Assembly: GCA_004151065.3 (NCBI GenBank)
Contig: NWUY0300011811.1
Coordinates: 52,998-77,322, forward strand
Direction of reading: 5' to 3'
Source: Larix sibirica
Taxonomy: Eukaryota > Streptophyta > Pinopsida > Pinales > Pinaceae
Length of the DNA stretch: 24,325 nucleotides
Part shown: positions 19,937-24,325 of the stretch, one piece after another
Layout: each line of letters opens with the position of its first letter
Numbering within the stretch: the stretch's first letter is position 1
The notes under the pieces: model-generated
Told to the model about the DNA's origin: nothing
What the model saw: only the letters and a program-made list of their open reading frames with translations
Database searches by the model: none
Program-made: the position numbers and the translations under genes

Positions 19937-21125
19937 TTGAACGATTGTCATTTGAGGAGTTCTTCCGTCACAAGTTTATGATACAGACAAGGTTAGTTTC
20001 CTTTGCATATACATTTATTTAGTGAATTTTTAATTGATCATTTGTCTTCTGTGTTTTTGTTTCAACAGTTATATTGAGTTTCAGATAAGTATGCTAAATA
20101 CAGCATGCTGTTTCAAAATTGATTATACTGAGCAGATTTTATTTGTCTAGATGTTGCTGATCTTTGACCATATTAATTGGGGGACCTCTAGTCTGCTAGC
20201 AATGTGACTATGAGATTGGCTCATCTCAATTCTTTTACAGGTCTGGCTTGACTGACTGTTTATTGTTTCAGGCCTATAGGTGGTTATGGGAGTACCTCAA
20301 TGGGTTCAGGAGACAGTACCGTTGTTGAAATTGCAGATGCATCACAAGATGTCTGCTTACCTGTTACCTTGGATAAGGATCCACAGAGTCATAGTCCATC
20401 ACTTTTTCCCATAAATGATACATCATCTATACATCATCTTGATACAAATACGCTGGCCAAAAGAAATATTTCTAATACAAATTTCCCCATAAGTGAAGAA
20501 GCACCCTCTGATATCCTAGACAGTGGTACTAATATGCAGTTTTCTACTTCTAAATACAATCTTCAAATGTCGTTTGAAAGTGCACCCCAAAAAGTGTCAA
20601 TACTTGAAGGCAAACAGGCAGTCAATATGGAACAAGAACTTGTTAACACAACTTCACCAAAAGGAGGTCAGCTAAAGCTTTCATTAAATATTGATTATAA
20701 AATATAATTAATGGGTTCCATGATGAACACTTTGCTTATGAACTTTTCTGCTGTCTGCAGTGGTGGATTCCTTGGAGTGTATTGAGGAGGAGTATGTTGT
20801 TGTCAATGCTCATGCTGCTTCAACAGAGGCTCTCTCTTTTTCTCTTGGGGCCTCTGGACTAGACCCTTTGCAAAGTAAATCTGTTGTTTCTCCATCAAAG
20901 AAGATTCAGAAAAGCATAAGTGCACCAATGCAAATTGTTGGGGTGACTGGGGGTTCTATATGTGGTGTTGAGAGTCTTGAGAGCCAAAGTTCAATACCAT
21001 TGGGATGTTCTGAGGCATCCGTTAGTTCACGGGATGTGTTCGACAGACCATCGGATCTTATTCCAACAAGGCTTGATGCGCTGCGAAGGTGTGCTTATTT
21101 AATCACCGAGCTAGCAAAGGAGAAG
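19937..21125 (+). CDS. ATG1: ATG1 autophagy serine/threonine kinase, internal exons
   Basis: ATG1 is the kinase that starts autophagosome formation together with ATG13, ATG11 and ATG101. Three exons join in phase: 19937-19991, 20272-20666 and 20761-21125, about 271 residues. The first gives ERLSFEEFFRHKFM, the last helix of the kinase lobe, where plant ATG1 proteins have a nearly identical ERLTFEEFF-type sequence. The second starts the serine-rich linker with SQDVCLPVTLDKD, matching the plant ATG1 pattern SQDCLPF.LDDD. The third carries DSLECIEEEYVVVN, the plant ATG1 DSFE.IE.EYV.V block and an ATG8-interacting motif, and ends with RLDALRRCAYLITELAKEK, the start of the C-terminal region. The donor of the second exon (gtcagc) is weak. 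Catalytic exons and the C-terminal ATG13-binding domain lie outside the window. Family assignment is firm; which paralogue is unknown. Confidence 0.88.
20667..20760 (+). other. 94-bp ATG1 intron with weak donor
   Basis: The donor reads GGAG|gtcagc and the acceptor ctgtctgcag. Joining 20666 to 20761 restores a valine codon and keeps the frame. If retained, the intron adds 13 residues and then a TAA at 20705-20707, which would truncate the protein before the ATG8-interacting motif. Confidence 0.7.
20784..20804 (+). other. ATG8-interacting motif EEEYVVV in ATG1
   Basis: The coded sequence EEEYVVV fits the acidic-flanked [WFY]-x-x-[LIV] core that binds ATG8. The same core, YVVV, is known in yeast Atg1. 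In plants the motif would let the kinase ride on ATG8-coated membranes. Binding by this copy is inferred. Confidence 0.7.
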
Positions 21126-21392
21126 GTATAATTTGAATATCCAGCCTGAATACTTACTAAGTGCTTTGTGTTTTGTCTGCTAGATAGAGTGGAAAATGTC
21201 TTGATTTGAAGTCAATGTACTGTTACAATATTTATACACCCCTACTCCTTGCCACTGTACTTATTCATCATTGGTGTGTCTTTTATCTTTTTCAGACATA
21301 TCATGTCTTTACTGGGCCAGGCACCTTTGTATTAATACCTTCATGATTGTAATCATCCTTCAGTTTTTTACATTGCTGGACAGGATTTCATT
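21126..21392 (+). other. start of ATG1 intron after the linker exon
   Basis: The donor AAG|gtataa at 21126 leaves the frame at phase 0. No further ATG1 exon was found up to 24325, so this intron is at least 3.2 kb long and hosts a SINE, an LTR and a second SINE head. Confidence 0.6.
21379..21392. repeat. target-site duplication of SINE, left
   Basis: gacaggatttcatt here is repeated exactly at 21601-21614, flanking the SINE. Confidence 0.8.
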
Positions 21393-21600
21393 CTTTTCCT
21401 GTGAAATACATATCCCAAGGAAACCCATCGGGCACTTCCCCTCATTCCAGGGATGGTACCCAAGGTAAATCGGAGTCTTTAGGACTCAAGGCCGTTACAA
21501 AAATATATTCATTAAGATTTCAACATGTCATTTGTGGGAATTGAACCTGGGTGGGGAGGGTAACAATCCTCTCAACCACTCAGGCTAGTCCCAATTGATA
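21393..21600 (-). mobile_element. tRNA-derived SINE
   Basis: On the minus strand the head reads as a tRNA-like promoter: box A TAGCCTGAGTGG at about 21587-21576 and box B GGTTCAATTCC at about 21552-21542. A tRNA-unrelated body of about 150 bp follows. The insert is flanked by a 14-bp exact target-site duplication. The head is not a functional tRNA: there is no acceptor stem pairing. The tail on the minus strand ends with aggaaaag rather than a long A-run. The exact duplication suggests a fairly young insertion into the ATG1 intron. Confidence 0.8.
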
Positions 21601-21614
21601 GACAGGATTTCATT
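21601..21614. repeat. target-site duplication of SINE, right
   Basis: Exact copy of 21379-21392; the host sequence resumes with tgtgtcattaccag. Confidence 0.8.
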
Positions 21615-22469
21615 TGTGTCATTACCAGTAGTATTTCCTTGGCATCCAATTGGATATAATCTGCGCTTAACTCTCTTTCGGAACAACATGATACTTTTTA
21701 TGATGTTTTGAAACAAAACTTCCACCTGTGACTGATTTGGAGAGGCTCATTACTCACTACGTGATTTTGGCTGGAGAAATGTGTTATGGTCTTGTTACTT
21801 CCTGAACTAGTATGTGTGGTTAAAGCCCAAAAGAAACATTGCTATGCCAAAGGCAACCTAGAGTGTTTACCCACTGTCACCTTAATAACTCCCTTCCTAC
21901 AGTTTAGGTTGGATTTTCTCCAACACGAGGGGGCCTTCCCTAGGATAGGATTGCTAAGGCTTAGATAGTAAAGCACAAGATGATGTGAAGAGATAGCAAT
22001 ATGTTTGTCTTATGGTATATAAAACAAAAGACAAGCGATGAAGGACCAAGAGACTAGTGCCAATCCAACAAGGGCAAATGGAGTAAAGGGATCTAGTTCA
22101 AGCGGGCAAGTTCATGGATAGTTAAGGAGACTAGGGCCACATATACATGCCACAAGAAAGCTTAACATGCTGAAATTTGAAAGTAAAAATAGACGAGGGC
22201 CCAAAACAGTGCCACATCAAAACATTGTTAATTAGGTTGTGACTTATGCCATGAAGTATTAGAAAGCAACAACTTTAAATGATGATAAAGACAATGTTAA
22301 TACATTCATGCATAAATCATCAAAGAGAATTGGAGGGATTACTTCTCACACAAAACCCTTCCAATGAGGTAAGTTACCCTTTCAATTTTCCCAAATTAAA
22401 CAAGTTCTAGTAAGTCTAAAAGTCATTAACAACATTAAAGGTTAGGAACATTAAGCCACACATATATAG
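21615..22469. other. intronic stretch with nothing recognised
   Basis: Mixed AT-rich sequence with a purine-rich part from about 22020 to 22150. No exon of ATG1, transposon end or RNA gene was recognised. A 60-residue frame at 21786-21968 has no domain. Confidence 0.4.
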
Positions 22470-22610
22470 TGTTGAGATATTGTATCTCGGGATGTCCTTC
22501 ATGTGGTTATGCCTAGCATGAAGGTACATTAACAGTATAGGCATCAATATAGTGTGTGAGAAACACTCTACCAGTCATCATGGATACATGCAGAGTTATG
22601 CAAGAGATGT

Positions 22611-22735
22611 GCATGATGGATGATGCATTTGCATGAGTTTTGCATGGTGCATACGCATGAGATATGCATGTTGCATGAGCATGAGATATGCATGATGCAT
22701 GTGCATGAAATCTAATGCTACATGTGCATGAAAAC
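22611..22735. repeat. 24-bp minisatellite of TGCATG motifs
   Basis: Units beginning gcatga start at 22631, 22655, 22679 and 22703 (24 bp, the last 23 bp), with partial units at 22611 and 22726. Nine TGCATG words fall within about 125 bp, just upstream of the TATA box at 22775. TGCATG/CATGCA is the core of the RY element bound by plant B3 factors of the ABI3/FUS3/LEC2 group. The spacing could matter for LTR expression or could be simple repeat growth. Confidence 0.8.
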
Positions 22736-22774
22736 ATAATTAGGGTTTCAGAACCTTAAAAGTCACTGGAAGCT

Positions 22775-22782
22775 TATAAAAG
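22775..22782 (+). promoter_or_regulatory. TATA box of the LTR
   Basis: TATAAAAG followed by a purine-rich start region, about 305 bp inside the LTR. The match to the plant TATA consensus is good; activity is unknown. Confidence 0.5.
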
Positions 22783-22859
22783 AGAGCAGAAGCTAATGTG
22801 GGTGCACACCTTGAGTATTCTGAGAAACAATGTGAGTAGTAAGCATATCTACATAGGTT

Positions 22860-23450
22860 GAGCAAATCACTGCATGAGGTTGAGGGCACATTCTTGAGAA
22901 GAGAAGGGTGCAATCATCAGGCAGAGGGGGGGAAAAAAAACGAGAGAGATCCAACATACTTCTTTTGAGGCAGAGAAGATCCTTTGGAGGTAATTGATTC
23001 TTCAGCTGAGGGCTCAGAGATTGAGCACACACAAGAGGATCGAATCAGTGCATGAGGAGGGTGAATTCTTGCATGAGGACAGGGGCGCATTGTTGAGAGA
23101 GGAGGGCACAGTTTCTTGTGGAGTTAGGATGTAGATATTAGTAGAGATATAGCACACTTGATATGTAGCAGAGGGAGGACACATTAGAGGTAGAGACTAC
23201 TTATTTGATAGATTGATTCCGTTTGCAAAGCATTCAATAGATAGAGAGGAGGCACATTCCTTGAGCAGAGGGGTGCACTTTAAATAGAGAGGGGCAAGCT
23301 CTGAGATAGATTTCATCAGATCTGGGAGAGGGTATCATCGAGATAGTGATCCAGAGACAGAGGGCGAGAAGCCCTAGTCAGATAGCATATACAAAGAGGG
23401 TCACAGTTAGGGAAGAGGGGAGCATTCTGAGCAGAGGGGCGCATTCCCAA
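22860..23450 (+). repeat. degenerate purine-rich repeats in the LTR
   Basis: Variants of gg(c/g)(g/a)cattcttgagNagagg recur near 22887, 23089, 23252 and 23422, set in strongly purine-rich plus-strand sequence. No protein is encoded. They look like a decayed array within the transcribed part of the LTR. Confidence 0.5.
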
Positions 23451-23733
23451 CTATTCCTTTAGAGTTCAAACTCGAGCATCAGAGCCTTTAGCTCAAAGAT
23501 AAGTCTATGTTGGATTGTTCTATTGTACCTATTGTAAACTACTTGAAGATATAAAATCCATTCTATCTCTCTCATTGGTTTTCCCGCAAGGGTTTTTCCA
23601 GGGTCATTTGATCAAAAAATTCCATGTCCAATGTTTATGTGTGTGATTGCTATATTGAGTTAAAGTTGTAAATATATCCCATGTGTTTCATATTATAAGT
23701 TATTACATGTGCTAACACATTCTCTAGGATAGA

Positions 23734-23745
23734 GTATCAGGGTTT
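23734..23745 (+). other. degenerate primer-binding site
   Basis: gtatcagggttt resembles the tRNA-Met primer site (TGGTATCAGAGC core) used by many plant LTR elements, but it lies 16 bases past the proposed LTR end instead of two to five. A small insertion or a misplaced LTR end would explain this. Confidence 0.35.
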
Positions 23746-24245
23746 AGTACTTGCATGTGTCTTGGAGAGATTTGAGACTGAGTTGGGATCAATGATTTTA
23801 GTGAGCCTATCTAAAAAATTACATTCTTTATGCTATTTAAAACATAGGGAAACATTTGATTTTCTAGATTAGGGTTGATCACCTCCTTAGGGTTATGTTC
23901 TTATGATTTATTCTTATTTAATTTTTATATTCAACCTATAACTTATTTTCTTTATCATTTTTTATCTTTGACATGGACTAGACACTTTGTCACTTATTCA
24001 CTTGTTTTATTTACTTTGCTAAAAGATAGAAAGAACTTTATTAAGAAATTTACATTGCCAAAAGATAGAAAAACCCTCATTAGCTTGGAATCCATCACCT
24101 TGTTGTTTTACATTGTCAAGATTCAAAAGAATAACAAAACTTCATTGTATTGGAAAGTATCACCATGATATTTTATTGCAATAGAAATATCTATGCATTA
24201 GTCTTTAGTTAATTGGGATGTATCACCATGTTGTACAACTTGAGT
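23746..24245. other. AT-rich stretch with ~64-bp repeat traces
   Basis: The motif ttgg(a/g)aNNNatcacc(t/a)tg recurs at 24085, 24150 and 24213 (65 and 63 bp apart). The 97-residue frame at 23875-24168 crosses these repeats and has no domain. If the LTR call is right, this is decayed internal DNA of that element. Confidence 0.45.
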
Positions 24246-24325
24246 GGGCCTAATGGTTAAGAACATGTGTTTCCTCCTAGGAGGTCACAGGTTCAAATCT
24301 GGAGGGGGTAGGGTATGTACACCTC
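24246..24325 (+). mobile_element. tRNA-like SINE head, cut by window end
   Basis: Box A-like gggcctaatgg at 24246-24256 and box B-like ggttcaaatct at 24290-24300 are separated by 33 bases, the usual tRNA promoter spacing. Each has about one mismatch from consensus. No acceptor stem pairing is visible, so a SINE is more likely than a tRNA gene. The body lies beyond the window. Confidence 0.55.

Larger units (their letters stand above)
22470..23717 (+). mobile_element. probable LTR of an LTR retrotransposon
   Basis: The segment starts TGTTGAG and ends CTAACA, giving TGTT/AACA terminal inverted ends. It has a TATA box at 22775-22782. Near its 3' end it has ggttttcccgcaagggtttt followed by tcc at about 23575-23600, a stretch I associate with the R/U5 region of many plant LTR elements. 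A degenerate primer-binding site follows. Small stem-loops at 22474-22488 (GAGATA/TATCTC) and 22496-22524 (CCTTCATG/CATGAAGG) lie near the 5' end, as often seen in LTRs. Only one LTR is in the window; it may be solo or the left LTR of an element continuing beyond the end. Confidence 0.6.

Noticed and set aside
21540-21597. Possible minus-strand tRNA gene
   Set aside because: Promoter boxes fit, but no acceptor stem or full cloverleaf pairing is visible, and a SINE body and target-site duplication are present.
22513-22737. 74-residue minus-strand frame rich in Cys, His and Ala
   Set aside because: It is a translation of the 24-bp minisatellite and has no independent support.

Overview
This window looks like nuclear DNA of a seed plant with a large, repeat-rich genome, most likely a gymnosperm. 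The reasons are AT-rich sequence, widely spaced small exons with GT/AG introns, decayed LINE and LTR retroelements, tRNA-derived SINEs, and two single-N joins (9610 and 16014). No bacterial-type operon, CRISPR array, rRNA or intact tRNA gene is visible. I found no new multi-gene system. The interest lies in two partial genes, several datable insertions and an assembly artefact.

Layout. 1-480: AT-rich DNA with a 20-bp inverted repeat and a 43-bp tandem repeat. 480-665 (-): relic of a retroelement zinc-knuckle protein. About 1000-3425 (+): a dead LINE with a decayed reverse transcriptase, a 3' tail of ~260-bp repeats and an (ATCTT)n end. 3426-5070: mostly featureless. 5072-6800: a tandem array of ~570-bp units. 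7069-12340: a second array of ~640-bp units. One unit of the second array carries a 790-bp retroposon with an 18-bp target-site duplication. A 2444-bp part of this array appears twice on either side of the N at 9610, almost certainly an unmerged contig overlap.

12423-14211 (+): the last four exons of a gene for a coiled-coil protein I cannot name, with phase-matched splice sites. 14212-16013: downstream DNA with degenerate repeats. 16015-18078 (-): a broken Copia LTR retrotransposon (gag, zinc knuckle, protease DSG motif, 5' LTR), cut off by the N at 16014. 19937-21125 (+): three internal exons of an ATG1 autophagy kinase, covering the end of the kinase domain and part of the linker, including an ATG8-interacting motif. 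The 5' kinase exons and the C-terminal domain are not in the window. 21393-21600 (-): a SINE with a 14-bp target-site duplication in the next ATG1 intron. 22470-23717 (+): a probable LTR with a TATA box, a minisatellite rich in TGCATG and a degenerate primer-binding site. 24246-24325 (+): the head of another tRNA-like SINE.

How the genes relate. The two partial genes share a strand but have no evident functional link. The order (3' end of one gene, an N, then the middle of ATG1 without its 5' exons) means that ATG1 has a very long upstream intron, its 5' exons fell into the gap, or the contigs are misjoined at 16014.
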